Positions 39,789 through 49,182 of a stretch of DNA of 64,000 bases are shown in pieces. This stretch comes from DATBFU01 sp035498405 (lineage in GTDB: Bacteria > Acidobacteriota > Thermoanaerobaculia > UBA5066 > Gp7-AA6): positions 1 through 64,000 of the forward strand of contig DATKAE010000104.1 of assembly GCA_035498405.1 (NCBI GenBank), in the 5' to 3' direction. A program made the position numbers and the translations under genes. Numbering within the stretch: the first letter of the stretch is position 1; every line of letters starts with the position of its first letter. The notes under the pieces are model-generated. The model was given only the letters and a program-made list of their open reading frames with translations, had not been told where the DNA came from and did not search any database.

Positions 39789-39923
39789 CGCATTAGTCAG
39801 CCGGGCTTTGTGCACTCCGACACAAACAGGCTCGACACCTGCTAGCACGTCCTGTACGCGCCGACCGGGTACTACCCGACCCGGTCGTGCGCATTCCGGT
39901 TCGAGAACGAGCGGCGACGTGCC

Positions 39924-40490
39924 CTACGGCGCCGTGCGCGTATGGTGGAACGTGTATTCGCCGAGCAGACGCTCGGTGCCTGCCGAATCGAAGGCGACCA
40001 GGCGCGCGATCATCGTGCGCGTCGGCCAGGCCTTCGCCTGATCGATGGGCTCCTGGTAGGCAATGCTGCCCGGCCCCGAATGAACGGGGATGTCCGGCAG
40101 CCTGACCTGCTCGACGCCGCGCTCGTCACAGAGGCAGAGATCGACTCGCGTTGCCCCGCTCAAATCCGCAGCCAGACGCCCGATGAGAAAGTCGTCTTCC
40201 GCGGTCACGGTGCACTGGACGCTGCCTCCCGGAGGAGGGGCGTACTCGCGGACTTGCAGGCCTTCCTCCGCGACACGCCGAAGAAATGTGTCGCTCACGG
40301 CCATTCTCAGGGTGCCTTCGCGCGCCAGGTTGCGGACTCCTTCGGCGAGCGCGATCACCTCGCGAAGTCGCGCACCGCAGGAGTCGCAGCCGAGCAGATG
40401 CTCCTCGATGGCTTCCTCTTCCGGACCCGGCAGCGCGGCGAGCCAGTAGTCGGCAAGGACCGCCGTGTCGATGGGACTGGAGCAGTTCAT
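39924..40490 (-). CDS. Soluble zinc-binding anti-sigma factor
   Basis: Product is 188 aa from ATG 40490, whose ATGA overlaps the ECF sigma stop. The N-terminal ZAS motif is present: EEHLLGCDSC gives HxxxCxxC (about residues 31-38). No membrane helix follows, so it would act in the cytoplasm, releasing the sigma factor in response to a redox or chemical signal. The C-terminal beta-rich half (80-188) probably senses. It is coupled to the sigma gene. Confidence 0.78.
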   Translation of the reverse strand: MNCSSPIDTAVLADYWLAALPGPEEEAIEEHLLGCDSCGARLREVIALAEGVRNLAREGTLRMAVSDTFLRRVAEEGLQVREYAPPPGGSVQCTVTAEDDFLIGRLAADLSGATRVDLCLCDERGVEQVRLPDIPVHSGPGSIAYQEPIDQAKAWPTRTMIARLVAFDSAGTERLLGEYTFHHTRTAP

Positions 40491-41032
40491 GCCGCAAGCC
40501 CCATGCACTCGCGCAGCTCCCGAATGGCCCGATGGCGAATCACCCGGACGTTGGCTTCCGAAACGCCCAGAAAGCTCGCGACATCCGAGCCTGTCTGCTC
40601 GTCGTAGAAGGTCATGACGACGACCGCGCGTTCCCGTTCCTTCAGATTCTGGACGCAGCGCGTGAGCCGTTCCTGGTCGACGTGCGGCAAGGACGACGGG
40701 GCCGGGGTCACAAGATCAGCGCCGAACTGGTCGAGCAAGCGTTGTTTCCTCTGAGTGCCGCGGCGCAGATCGAGCACCGTCATCCGGCACGTGCCCAGCA
40801 CGAAAGACGTGAGCCTCTCCGGTTCACGCAGGCGGCCCGCCCGCAAGGCTTCCAGCGTCGTGATGATGACTTGCTGCGTCAGGTCATCCGCGGCGTGTGC
40901 GTCTCTCAAGTGACGCAAACCATAGAGCCGAATGCGCGGAGCCATCCGGCGGAACAACTCGGCTTCGGCTTCGCGGTCGCTTCCTGACCGTATTCGAAGC
41001 GCCAACTCGGCATCCTCGAGCTCAACTTCCAT
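40487..41032 (-). CDS. ECF RNA polymerase sigma factor
   Basis: Product is 181 aa. The sigma-2 region contains DAHAADDLTQQVIITTLEAL (about 45-65) and sigma-4 has LKERERAVVVMTFYDEQTGSDVASFLGVSEANVRVIRHRAIREL (about 130-173). It is divergent from an MBL-fold gene, with a palindrome between them that may be its target or an autoregulatory site. Confidence 0.9.
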   Translation of the reverse strand: MEVELEDAELALRIRSGSDREAEAELFRRMAPRIRLYGLRHLRDAHAADDLTQQVIITTLEALRAGRLREPERLTSFVLGTCRMTVLDLRRGTQRKQRLLDQFGADLVTPAPSSLPHVDQERLTRCVQNLKERERAVVVMTFYDEQTGSDVASFLGVSEANVRVIRHRAIRELRECMGLAA

Positions 41033-41045
41033 CCATGCACATCTA

Positions 41046-41076
41046 ATGTGTAACGGGAGGGCTCCTCATTACACAT
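41046..41076. promoter_or_regulatory. Palindrome between the ECF sigma and MBL genes
   Basis: Perfect inverted repeat ATGTGTAA-N15-TTACACAT, centre-to-centre 23 bp, lies in the 105-bp divergent intergenic region. It begins 14 bp before the sigma start and ends 61 bp before the MBL start. It is a likely dimeric-regulator operator or paired promoter element. Confidence 0.6.
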
Positions 41077-41137
41077 CCGGGACGTCAACCCAGTGAAACC
41101 CCGGTCCGGTCGGACCGTTTGACGGGAGGAAGGCGTC

Positions 41138-41938
41138 ATGGTCAATTCGTACAGAGCCGCATCGGATATCGAGGTCCTCACATCGAACTTCCCGATCCCG
41201 GGCTACGGGCTGGTGCCGATCAACGCGTTCGTCATCAAGGGCTCGGAGCCCGTCCTCGTCGACACGGGGACCGTCGTGGAGACTCGGGAGTTCATGCAGG
41301 CACTCCGATCGGTCATCGATCCAGCCGACCTCGAGTGGATCTGGCTCACCCACACCGACCTCGACCACATCGGCAGCCTGCACCAGTTGCTCGCCGAAAA
41401 CCCGCGGATCCGGGTCATTACGACGTTTCTCGGCGTGGGCATCATGAGCCTGTCCGCTCCGCTGCCGATGGACAGGGTCTATCTGGTCAACCCGGGCCAG
41501 AAGATCACCGTTGGCGACCGCACACTCACCGCGATGAAGCCTCCGGCCTTCGACAACCCTTCCACCACGGGCTTCTACGACGACAAGTCCGGCGTGCTCT
41601 TCAGCTCCGACTGCTTCGGAGCGCTCCTCTCCTCGGAGGCTCCGCAGAACGCCGCGGACCTCTCGGACAAGGATCTGCGGGAAGGGCAGGTCTTCTGGGC
41701 GACCCTGGACGCGCCCTGGCTGAACAAGGTGAACCAGGGGATGTTCGCGAGCGAACTGGACAAGATCCGCAAGATGGAGCCGAAGTTGGTCCTCAGCAGC
41801 CACCTGCCGGCCGCGCCGGGACACATGACGGAACGGCTGCTGGCGTCCCTCGCGGCCGCCCCGACGGCTCAGCCATTCGTCGGACCCGACCAGGCAGCCC
41901 TCGAACAGATGCTCGAGCAGATGACGCAGGTGGCTTAG
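41138..41938 (+). CDS. Cytoplasmic metallo-beta-lactamase-fold protein
   Basis: Product is 266 aa without signal peptide. THTDLDHIG (about residue 71) gives HxDxDH, the ligand set seen in flavodiiron-type and related MBL proteins. SSDCFG and LSSHLP supply later ligands. It starts at ATG 41138 with GGGAGGAAGG upstream. Being divergent from the ECF sigma operon, it is a likely member of that regulon (inference). It might handle NO, oxygen or a thioester-like substrate. Confidence 0.8.
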   Translation: MVNSYRAASDIEVLTSNFPIPGYGLVPINAFVIKGSEPVLVDTGTVVETREFMQALRSVIDPADLEWIWLTHTDLDHIGSLHQLLAENPRIRVITTFLGVGIMSLSAPLPMDRVYLVNPGQKITVGDRTLTAMKPPAFDNPSTTGFYDDKSGVLFSSDCFGALLSSEAPQNAADLSDKDLREGQVFWATLDAPWLNKVNQGMFASELDKIRKMEPKLVLSSHLPAAPGHMTERLLASLAAAPTAQPFVGPDQAALEQMLEQMTQVA

Positions 41939-41957
41939 GAGCTGGTAGAAAGCCGGA

Positions 41958-44597
41958 CTACTTCGCGCCACCGACGAGCTTCTGGAACCTCGGGTTCTTG
42001 CGCAGCGGATCGAAGTTGGGGTCGATATTCAGCCAGCCGGGCGACAGCAAGTACGGAATCTTCAGCAACTGCTCGAGCCGGTCGATCGCCTTCTCGTTCT
42101 CGCCGACGAGAACGTACGTGCGTGCAAGAAGGTGCTGGTTGTAGGCGCCGCCGTAGGCGTCTTTCGAGATCGGAAGCAGCTCGACGGCATGCTGTCCCTC
42201 CCGGATGGCCTCCTCCTTGCGGCCGAGGTAGGCGAGGGCGAGCCCGAATAGCGCGCGACTCTGACTGTCGTTCGGAGTCGATCGCAACGTCGCATCTAAC
42301 GCTGCCCGTGCGACCTCCGCGTACTTCCGAACGTTGGCGGCGTCCGCCTGTAGGGCGTAGGCCTGTGCGAGACAGATCCCCCAGGTGGCGGGGTCGTCGA
42401 ACACGCTTTCCGGGATACGAACCAGAAGACTTCGTTGGGTCTCGTCGAGAAGCCATGCGGCGTCCCACGTCTTCGCGACGAAGGTCACCAGCGCCGTCGG
42501 TTCGACCTCGGCGGGTGCCGCCGCGAGAGCCTCACGGGCCCGCGGAAGATTCCCCTCGCCGACATAGGTCAGGGCTCTGCCCTCGATCACGCTAAGGACT
42601 CCCGGCGAGATCTCCCTCGCGCGATCGTAAGCCTCGCGCGATTCCGGATAACGGCGCAGCCAGAGCAGCGCCAGGCCCAGCCGCCGGGCGGTCAACACCG
42701 ACCGTGGATCAAGATTGGCGGCACGTCTCAAGTGCCCGACCGCCGCCTCCCACCGACCGAGAGACTCCTCGGCCAGCGCTGTGGCAGTCAACAGCTCCGC
42801 GTTGTCCGGAGCGTACCTTTGTCCCTCGGCAAATTGCCCGAGAGCCCTTCCGAATTCCCCGAGGACGTTCGCCAGATACTGGCCCGAGGCCAGATATCCC
42901 TCCGGGCGATTTGGAGCCAGGGCAACCGCCTTTTCCGCCGCGGCCCGAGCGCGCTCCTTGAATTGAGGGGTCGGCCCCGTGTTGACGTACAGACTCGAGT
43001 TCGCAAACGACAACCGCGCCCAGGCCTGGGCGAAGTTCGGATCGAGCGCCACCGCCTGTTCGTAGAACACGAGGGCCTTCTTGATGGACGGCGAATCGGA
43101 AGCTCCCATGGCTTTCGAGACGTCTTCCCCCTTGCGGAAGGCGTCGTAGGCCGCGAGGTTCTCGGTTGGCCTCTCGGAAAGCCGCTTCTCCTCCCCCGCC
43201 CCGAGGGCCACACCAAGAGCCTGCGCCACCTTCGACGCGATGTCCGACTGCACCTGGAAGACGTCCGTCAGCGCCGCGTCGAACGGCTGCTGCCACTTCG
43301 ATGTCGGAGCATCCGGACGAGTCACGTCCACCAGCTCCGGACTCACATGGACTCGACTCGTGCCTCCGCTTTTCTCCCAGCGCACCGTGGCGGTCAGCAG
43401 GTAAGCGACATTCAGCTCTTCGGCAATCTGCTTCGGCGTCTTCGCGGTCTTCTTATAAGGCGTCGAGCTGCTCCGTGCGATGACTTGGAGCCCCGGGATC
43501 GAGGTCAGCTTGCCGCGCACCTCGTCCGCGATGCCGTCGGCGAAGTAGTCGTCCTCGGGAGCGCCGAGGTTCTCGAAGGGCAGAACGGCTACGCGCTTGA
43601 CGCCGCTGGCCTCGCCGCCGCTGTGCCGCCCCCGGAGGAGAAGCACACCAACGATGGCGAGCGCGACGAGAACCGCGATCGCGATGAGAACCCTCCTCTT
43701 GCCGGCCGGTGGAACCGCGGGCTGCGGACCGGTCGCGAGACTTGGCGAGGACGTTTGCTCCAGGGCAAACTCGATGTCTCGCGCCGATTGGAAGCGCCGT
43801 CCTCGATCCTTCTCCAGGCAGTGCCTGATCATGTGGTCGAGGGCTGGTGAAATGTTCCGGCCCGAGTGCGTCAGCTCCGGCGGATCCTCCTTCAGGATCG
43901 CTGCGATCGTGTCGCTCGCCGTGTCACGCTTGAACGCCTTCCGGCCCGAGAGCATCTCGTACAGGATCGTTCCCAACGAGAAGAGATCCGAGCGGTGATC
44001 CACGGGCAGGCCCCGAACCTGCTCGGGCGACATATAGCCCATCGTCCCCATGACTGTCCCAGGCTCCGTGTGGCCCGAGCCCGTCGGTGCGCTCGTCTGC
44101 TCCTCGGCGTTGACCGCCTCCACCTTCTTCGCCAGCCCGAAGTCCAGGATCTTGACGCGGCCGTCCCTTGTGACGAACAGGTTCTCGGGCTTCAGGTCGC
44201 GGTGGACGATGCCCTTCTCGTGAGCGGCGGAGAGTCCTCTTGCCACCTGCAGCGCGTAATCCACGGCCTGCTTCTGTGGGATCGGGCCCGAGTCGAGCTT
44301 CCCGCGTAGCGTCTCGCCTTCCAGAAGCTCCGTGACGGCGTAGGCCGTCCCCTCGTGCGTCCCGAAGTCGAAAATGGAGAGGATGTTCGGATGCGAGAGC
44401 GCCGCGACCGCCTTCGCTTCCCGCTCGAACCGTGCCAGAGCGTCCGGGTCGGCGGTGACGGCCTGGGGAAGGACCTTGACCGCGACGTCCCGGTCGAGCT
44501 TCTTGTCTCGCGCCCGGTACACCTCCCCCATCCCGCCGGCGCCGAGCGGCGAAAGGATCTCGTAGAGGCCGAGACGGGTCCCTGCTGAAAGTGTCAT
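41958..44597 (-). CDS. Transmembrane Ser/Thr protein kinase with TPR tail
   Basis: Product is 879 aa. The kinase domain (about 12-275) has LGAGGMGEVY, catalytic HRDLKPENL and DFGLAKK. A single membrane helix follows (about 308-328). Next is a TolB/FlgO-like domain beginning VKRVAVLPFENLG (about 338-460), then some ten TPR-like repeats (480-870). Such kinase-TPR proteins are common in Acidobacteriota and are thought to sense envelope or protein signals. It converges with the MBL gene 19 nt away. Confidence 0.92.
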   Translation of the reverse strand: MTLSAGTRLGLYEILSPLGAGGMGEVYRARDKKLDRDVAVKVLPQAVTADPDALARFEREAKAVAALSHPNILSIFDFGTHEGTAYAVTELLEGETLRGKLDSGPIPQKQAVDYALQVARGLSAAHEKGIVHRDLKPENLFVTRDGRVKILDFGLAKKVEAVNAEEQTSAPTGSGHTEPGTVMGTMGYMSPEQVRGLPVDHRSDLFSLGTILYEMLSGRKAFKRDTASDTIAAILKEDPPELTHSGRNISPALDHMIRHCLEKDRGRRFQSARDIEFALEQTSSPSLATGPQPAVPPAGKRRVLIAIAVLVALAIVGVLLLRGRHSGGEASGVKRVAVLPFENLGAPEDDYFADGIADEVRGKLTSIPGLQVIARSSSTPYKKTAKTPKQIAEELNVAYLLTATVRWEKSGGTSRVHVSPELVDVTRPDAPTSKWQQPFDAALTDVFQVQSDIASKVAQALGVALGAGEEKRLSERPTENLAAYDAFRKGEDVSKAMGASDSPSIKKALVFYEQAVALDPNFAQAWARLSFANSSLYVNTGPTPQFKERARAAAEKAVALAPNRPEGYLASGQYLANVLGEFGRALGQFAEGQRYAPDNAELLTATALAEESLGRWEAAVGHLRRAANLDPRSVLTARRLGLALLWLRRYPESREAYDRAREISPGVLSVIEGRALTYVGEGNLPRAREALAAAPAEVEPTALVTFVAKTWDAAWLLDETQRSLLVRIPESVFDDPATWGICLAQAYALQADAANVRKYAEVARAALDATLRSTPNDSQSRALFGLALAYLGRKEEAIREGQHAVELLPISKDAYGGAYNQHLLARTYVLVGENEKAIDRLEQLLKIPYLLSPGWLNIDPNFDPLRKNPRFQKLVGGAK

Positions 44598-44745
44598 CGA
44601 ATGACCGTGGCGGGGATTTTATGCGAGAGCGTCCAGGCCGCGCGATAGAGGCTGTGCCCAAGCCATTCAGCCCCAGAGCGCGCTAGCCTGGCAGTGGCAA
44701 CGCAACGGCAATCGGTCCCAGACAGCGCCCTGGCGTTCGATACAG

Positions 44746-45630
44746 CTACAAGCGAAGGGTTTCGATGAGAGCTGACAGTGCGGCCGGCTGCTGCCGCCGA
44801 CTCGGGTAGTAGAGGAAAAAGCCCGCGAAGGGCGGGCACCAGTCCTCGAGGACACGCACCAGTGCGCCGCTCGCGAGATGCGGCGCCACGTGCTCCTCCA
44901 AGGAAAAGGCCAGACCTACTCCATCGATGGCCGCACGGATCGAGATCTCCACGTCGTCGACGTTGAGCGGCCCGTCCACGGCAACGGTGAGGGACTCGTC
45001 GCCCTTGTCGAACTCCCACCGGTACACGCCGGCGGATCCGAGGCGAATGTTGATGCAGCGGTGGCGCGCCAGATCGCGCGGCGATTCCGGTTTGGGGCGC
45101 GACTCGAAATAGCGGGGCGAGCCCACTACGGCCGGCCGGTGATCCCGCGACACCCTGACCGCAATCATGTCGCGCTCGATGAACTCCCCGAGATGGATGC
45201 CCGCGTCGAAGCGCCCGGCGACGAGGTCGAGCGGGCTGTCATCGGTGGTGACCTCGAGCACCACGTCCGGGTACTCGCGCGCAAATTGCGCCAGCTTCGG
45301 GGCCACCACCAGCCTTGCCGCGAGGCGTGGCACCACTAAACGCACGCGGCCCGCCGGCCGGTCCCGCAAGCCGGAAATCTGCTCCAGAGCTCCCCGAATA
45401 TCGCCGAGAGCCGGACGCAGATGCGCGATGAGCTGTTCTCCGGCGTCTGTGGGCGCAACGCTGCGCGTCGTTCGCGCGAGCAGCCGCACGCCAATCTGTT
45501 CTTCCAGCCCCCGTATCGCGTGGCTCAAGGCAGAGGGCGACACGCCCAGCCGTTTCGCCGCCCGCGTGAAGCTGCGCTCCTCTGCCACCGCAAGGAATGC
45601 CGAGAGAACGCTAAGATCGTCGCGAACCAT
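44746..45630 (-). CDS. LysR-family transcriptional regulator
   Basis: Product is 294 aa with an N-terminal winged helix (SFTRAAKRLGVSPSALSHAIRGLEEQIG, about residues 20-47) and a C-terminal periplasmic-binding-like effector domain (90-290). It is divergent from an aldo/keto reductase operon, and a perfect palindrome abuts its own start codon, the classic autoregulated LysR arrangement. Confidence 0.92.
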   Translation of the reverse strand: MVRDDLSVLSAFLAVAEERSFTRAAKRLGVSPSALSHAIRGLEEQIGVRLLARTTRSVAPTDAGEQLIAHLRPALGDIRGALEQISGLRDRPAGRVRLVVPRLAARLVVAPKLAQFAREYPDVVLEVTTDDSPLDLVAGRFDAGIHLGEFIERDMIAVRVSRDHRPAVVGSPRYFESRPKPESPRDLARHRCINIRLGSAGVYRWEFDKGDESLTVAVDGPLNVDDVEISIRAAIDGVGLAFSLEEHVAPHLASGALVRVLEDWCPPFAGFFLYYPSRRQQPAALSALIETLRL

Positions 45631-45650
45631 TTGTGAATGCTACTCACAAA
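45630..45650. promoter_or_regulatory. LysR operator palindrome
   Basis: TTTGTGA-ATGCTAC-TCACAAA is a perfect 7-7-7 inverted repeat that contains a T-N11-A core. It overlaps the first base of the LysR start codon and lies 95 bp upstream of the reductase ATG. Confidence 0.7.
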
Positions 45651-45745
45651 CCCTTGCCGATTTGACCCGCTACTCAGGAGCCCAATCGGCGGCTACCCTG
45701 ATTGCTCGAAGGGTCGACGAACGGTTCCTTCAACGGGAGAACACG

Positions 45746-46732
45746 ATGCAGAAGCGCAGACTCGGCACAAGCAACCTGGAAGTCTCGGCGCTCGGACTCG
45801 GCTGCATGGGAATGAGCTTCGGCTACGGTCCCGCTGCGGACAAGCAGGAGATGGTCTCGCTCATCCGATCGGCCGTCGAACGCGGCGTCACTCTCTTCGA
45901 CACCGCCGAAGCCTATGGCCCGTTCACCAATGAAGAGCTCGTAGGCGAAGCTCTCGCCCCGTTCCGTGATCGAGTGGTGATCGCAACCAAGTTCGGGTTC
46001 AAGTTGGAACCCGGCCGGCCGCGAGGCCTGGATAGTCGGCCAGCGCACATCAAGGAGGTCGCCGAGGCCTCGCTCAAGCGGCTCAGGGTCGATGCGATCG
46101 ACCTTTTCTATCAACACCGTGTCGACCCCGAAGTGCCCATCGAAGACGTCGCGGGGGCGGTGAAGGACTTGATTCGCGAAGGCAAGGTCAAGCGCTTCGG
46201 GCTTTCGGAAGCCGGCGTGCAAACGATCCGTCGCGCCCACGCGGTCCAGCCCGTGACCGCGGTCCAGAGCGAATACTCGCTGTGGTGGAGAAACCCCGAA
46301 GCGGAACTGCTGCCAACGCTCGAGGAACTCGGAATCGGCTTCGTTCCGTTCAGTCCGCTCGGCAAGGGCTTCCTCACCGGGAAGATCGACGAGAACACGA
46401 CGTTCGACAGCTCCGACTTCCGCAACATCGTTCCGCGTTTCACGCCCGAGAATCGGAAGGCGAATCTGGCCCTCGTCGATCTGCTGGCCAGGATCGGAGG
46501 ACGGAAGAAAGCGACACCTGCCCAGATCGCGCTCGCGTGGCTGCTGGCCCAGAAGCCGTGGATTGTTCCCATCCCGGGCACCACAAAGCTGCACCGGCTC
46601 GAGGAAAACATCGGAGCCGCGGCCATCGAGCTGACGCCGGACGATCTCCGTGAGATCGATAATGCGGCCTCGCAGGTCACGGTGCACGGAGCTCGGTACC
46701 CTGAACAGCTGGAACAAATGACCGGTCGCTGA
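45746..46732 (+). CDS. Aldo/keto reductase
   Basis: Product is 328 aa, a TIM-barrel NADPH oxidoreductase. The catalytic set is visible: Asp and Tyr in FDTAEAYGP (about residues 50-58), Lys in VIATKFGF (about 82) and His in YQHRVD (about 122). The C-terminal IPGTTKLHRLEEN segment binds the cofactor. Reduces aldehydes or ketones; the substrate is not predictable. ATG 45746 has GGGAGA upstream. It is the first gene of the LysR-linked operon. Confidence 0.9.
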   Translation: MQKRRLGTSNLEVSALGLGCMGMSFGYGPAADKQEMVSLIRSAVERGVTLFDTAEAYGPFTNEELVGEALAPFRDRVVIATKFGFKLEPGRPRGLDSRPAHIKEVAEASLKRLRVDAIDLFYQHRVDPEVPIEDVAGAVKDLIREGKVKRFGLSEAGVQTIRRAHAVQPVTAVQSEYSLWWRNPEAELLPTLEELGIGFVPFSPLGKGFLTGKIDENTTFDSSDFRNIVPRFTPENRKANLALVDLLARIGGRKKATPAQIALAWLLAQKPWIVPIPGTTKLHRLEENIGAAAIELTPDDLREIDNAASQVTVHGARYPEQLEQMTGR

Positions 46733-46764
46733 CCGGCAGCGTGCAACGAGAGGGCGTGAATCCC

Positions 46765-47310
46765 ATGACCGAATCGGCCAGTGCGCTCTCCTCCTGGCAG
46801 AGCTTCTACGTCATCGTGGGGTCGTCCGGTGGGGCGCTCATCGGCCTGCAATTCGTCGTGATCACCCTCATCGCCGGGAGCCGCCAGCGCACCACGGCGG
46901 GCTCGCTCAGCGCGTTTGGGACGCCGACGGTCGTGCACCTGGCCGGCGCCTTGCTCGTGTCCGCGATCATGAGCGCTCCATGGCCTTCGCTCGTCATCCT
47001 GTCGATGGCCCTGGGGATATGCGGTATCGGCGGGCTCGCCTATGGCGCCATCGTGGTCCACCGGGCCCGCCGTCAGACGGATTACCAGCCCGTCTGGGAT
47101 GACTGGCTTTGGTACACGCTACTTCCGTGTGTCAGCTACGCCGCGCTAACAGTGACTGCCGTCGTGCTGCGCACCGACTCCCCACTCGCATTGTTCGTCA
47201 TCGGAGCTGCGGCGCTCGGTCTGCTGCTCATCGGCATCCGCAACGCTTGGGATACGGTGACACACATCGTCGTCTCCAGCGCCGATGGCGGTTCGACGAA
47301 GACGGACTGA
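46765..47310 (+). CDS. Four-helix membrane protein of unknown function
   Basis: Product is 181 aa from ATG 46765 (GTG 46741 and 46756 also possible; GAGAGG fits the ATG best). Four hydrophobic segments at about 10-33, 50-75, 78-98 and 115-165 suggest an integral inner-membrane protein with short loops. No motif is recognised. It lies between the reductase and the cupin genes. Confidence 0.65.
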   Translation: MTESASALSSWQSFYVIVGSSGGALIGLQFVVITLIAGSRQRTTAGSLSAFGTPTVVHLAGALLVSAIMSAPWPSLVILSMALGICGIGGLAYGAIVVHRARRQTDYQPVWDDWLWYTLLPCVSYAALTVTAVVLRTDSPLALFVIGAAALGLLLIGIRNAWDTVTHIVVSSADGGSTKTD

Positions 47311-47335
47311 CCGCTTCTCGAGGAGCTCTGCACAC

Positions 47336-47734
47336 ATGGACATCAAACGAATCGGTTCACAAGCCTCCGCCAGAGGACCGGCCGAGTACTTCACCGGCAC
47401 GGTACGCGTCGATCCCCTGTTTCAGGCCCCCGCTCCGGCGCGGGTCGTCTGCGTCAGCGTCACGTTCGAGCCCGGCGCTCGGACCGCGTGGCACACGCAC
47501 CCGCTCGGCCAGACCCTAATCGTGACCGCTGGCTGCGGCCTCGTGCAGCACTGGGGAGGGCCAATCGCGGAAATTCGGCCGGGTGACGTGATCTGGACCC
47601 CGCCCGGTCAGAAGCATTGGCACGGCGCCACGGCCACCACCGCCATGACGCACATCGCGATTCTGGAACAGCTCGGTGGCAAGACGGTGGACTGGATGGA
47701 AAAAGTCAGCGACGAACAATACCAGGGCAAGTAG
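47336..47734 (+). CDS. Cupin, hydroxynitrile-lyase-like
   Basis: Product is 132 aa from ATG 47336 (GAGGAG upstream). Single cupin fold: FTGTVRVDPLFQAP near the N-terminus, metal-binding TAWHTHPLGQTLIVTAG (about 52-68) and KHWHGA (about 95), with a DWMEKVSDEQY end. These segments closely resemble the manganese cupin hydroxynitrile lyases from acidobacteria as I recall them. The physiological reaction of the family may be different (e.g. carbonyl-addition chemistry). Confidence 0.82.
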   Translation: MDIKRIGSQASARGPAEYFTGTVRVDPLFQAPAPARVVCVSVTFEPGARTAWHTHPLGQTLIVTAGCGLVQHWGGPIAEIRPGDVIWTPPGQKHWHGATATTAMTHIAILEQLGGKTVDWMEKVSDEQYQGK

Positions 47735-47743
47735 GCAACGACG

Positions 47744-48388
47744 ATGCGAATCGGCATCCTCGGTTCGGGGTTGATGGGGGGCAAGCTCGGCACGCTCTTC
47801 GCGCGTGCCGGACATGAGGTGGTATTCAGCTACGCGCGCAGCCAGCAGAAGCTGAAGCGGCTCGCAAGTGAGGCGCAGGGGAACGCGCGCGCGGGCACAC
47901 CGGGTGAGGCGACCCGGGAGGCAGAGGCGCTGTTGCTGGCAGTGCACTGGTCCCGCGTCGACGACGTTTTGAAGCAGGCAGGCGACGTGTCGGGCAAGGT
48001 CATCGTCACCTGCTCGCTACCGATGAATACGAACAATACCGACCTCGTCGTCGCCCATGCCTCTTCGGGCGCGGAGGAGCTGGGAAAGAAGGTTCGCCGT
48101 GCTCGGGTCGTCTCCGCTTTTGGCACAGTGCCCAGTGAGGCGCTGTTCGGCGTGTTCGAGAGCCGACGCAAATCCAATCGACCGAGCTTGTTGTACTGCG
48201 GAGACGACGCGGCTGCCAAAGACGTAGCGGCGACGCTGATCCGCGACGTGGGGTTCGATCCGGTCGACGCCGGTCCGCTACGAATTGCCCGGTTCATGGA
48301 GCCCTTTTCCCTGCTCGTCGGACAACTCGCGTACGAGGGTGACGGAGGGCCAGAGCTCGCCTACCGCTTCGAACGATTCGAACCGTAG
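47744..48388 (+). CDS. NAD(P)-binding F420-reductase-like oxidoreductase
   Basis: Product is 214 aa. Rossmann loop GILGSGLMGGKLG at residues 3-15, then VVFSYARSQQK where the second-strand basic residues suggest NADP(H). The overall layout matches the NADPH:F420 oxidoreductase/prephenate-type coenzyme-binding group. No F420 gene is in the window, so another substrate is likely. Last gene of the LysR-linked operon, 9 nt after the cupin. Confidence 0.72.
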   Translation: MRIGILGSGLMGGKLGTLFARAGHEVVFSYARSQQKLKRLASEAQGNARAGTPGEATREAEALLLAVHWSRVDDVLKQAGDVSGKVIVTCSLPMNTNNTDLVVAHASSGAEELGKKVRRARVVSAFGTVPSEALFGVFESRRKSNRPSLLYCGDDAAAKDVAATLIRDVGFDPVDAGPLRIARFMEPFSLLVGQLAYEGDGGPELAYRFERFEP

Positions 48389-48453
48389 GACATCGGGGGC
48401 GCGGGCAGCGGAAGTCTCCACGCAAAAGGAGTCCTGCGGACTCGCTGGAGATC

Positions 48454-48481
48454 TGGCTGGCAGGCAGGGACTCAACCCCGA
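48454..48481 (-). repeat. tRNA-Gln 3'-end remnant (putative att scar)
   Basis: Twenty-eight bases match the 3' end of the intact tRNA-Gln (50639-50667 region), including the encoded CCA, with one substitution and one deletion, same orientation. The sequence before it does not complete a tRNA. Confidence 0.75.
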
Positions 48482-48550
48482 AGGAACTGCCGACCTGAAG
48501 CAAATCGCCCCAACGCGTCACAACCCCGATCCCAAGCCGGGCGCGGCGAA

Positions 48551-49182
48551 TCAGCTCGCTTCGAGAATCGTTCCGTCGGATGCCTTCGGGTCGACGCGAC
48601 GCGCGGCCCTCGGAGTCGGCGCCGGTTGCGCCGGCGGCGCGCTCGCGGGCGGCACGATGCCGTTCATCCTCGGATACTCCACCATCTGTCCGTAGTGATC
48701 GAAGGCATGCGAAGCGGCAAAAGTGGCCAGGTACAAGCGCGGAGACTTGCCGTGCTCCGGGATCTGCAGCATGTTGCCCGTCGTCAACGTCGCCGCAGCC
48801 CTGTGGCCCAAGGCGAAGGAGTCTCTCAGGAATTTCAAAATGGCGGCTTTCGTCTTCAGGTCCTCGGGACCGTCCCCGCCTTTGTAGTTCTCCGGGATCT
48901 CCTCCCCGGTCAGGCCCGCCCAGAGGATGTAGTTGGACGCGGCGATGTGCTTGACCTGCAGGGCGAAGGTGCGTACACCTCTGTAGTCGGGGCTCCAATG
49001 TTCAAGCTCTCGGGAGAGAAGTTGAACTTCTCTTCCGGCATGGCCTCTGCGGCTTCCACGACCTCCTTTTCGACGGTACTGATCAGGCGATCCACGGCGG
49101 AGGCGACCGTTGGCGGAGCGGCCGGGGGCGCGCCTGCGACCGCGGCGCTCGCCGCGCCGTGTCCCGACGCGGTCACGGTCAA
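48551..49182 (-). pseudogene. DinB-family protein, frameshifted and 5'-truncated
   Basis: The C-terminal frame encodes a typical DinB helix bundle (FALQVKHIAASNYILWAGL, then SHAFDHYGQMVEYPRMNG with metal-binding His). The N-terminal part (TVASAVDRLISTVEKEVVEAAEAM, FNFSPESLN) lies in another frame. The shift occurs near 48985-49010, where a one-base change would restore a single frame. The expected signal-peptide start is missing and the fragment abuts a truncated cytochrome gene. Either a real decay event or a base error. Confidence 0.7.
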
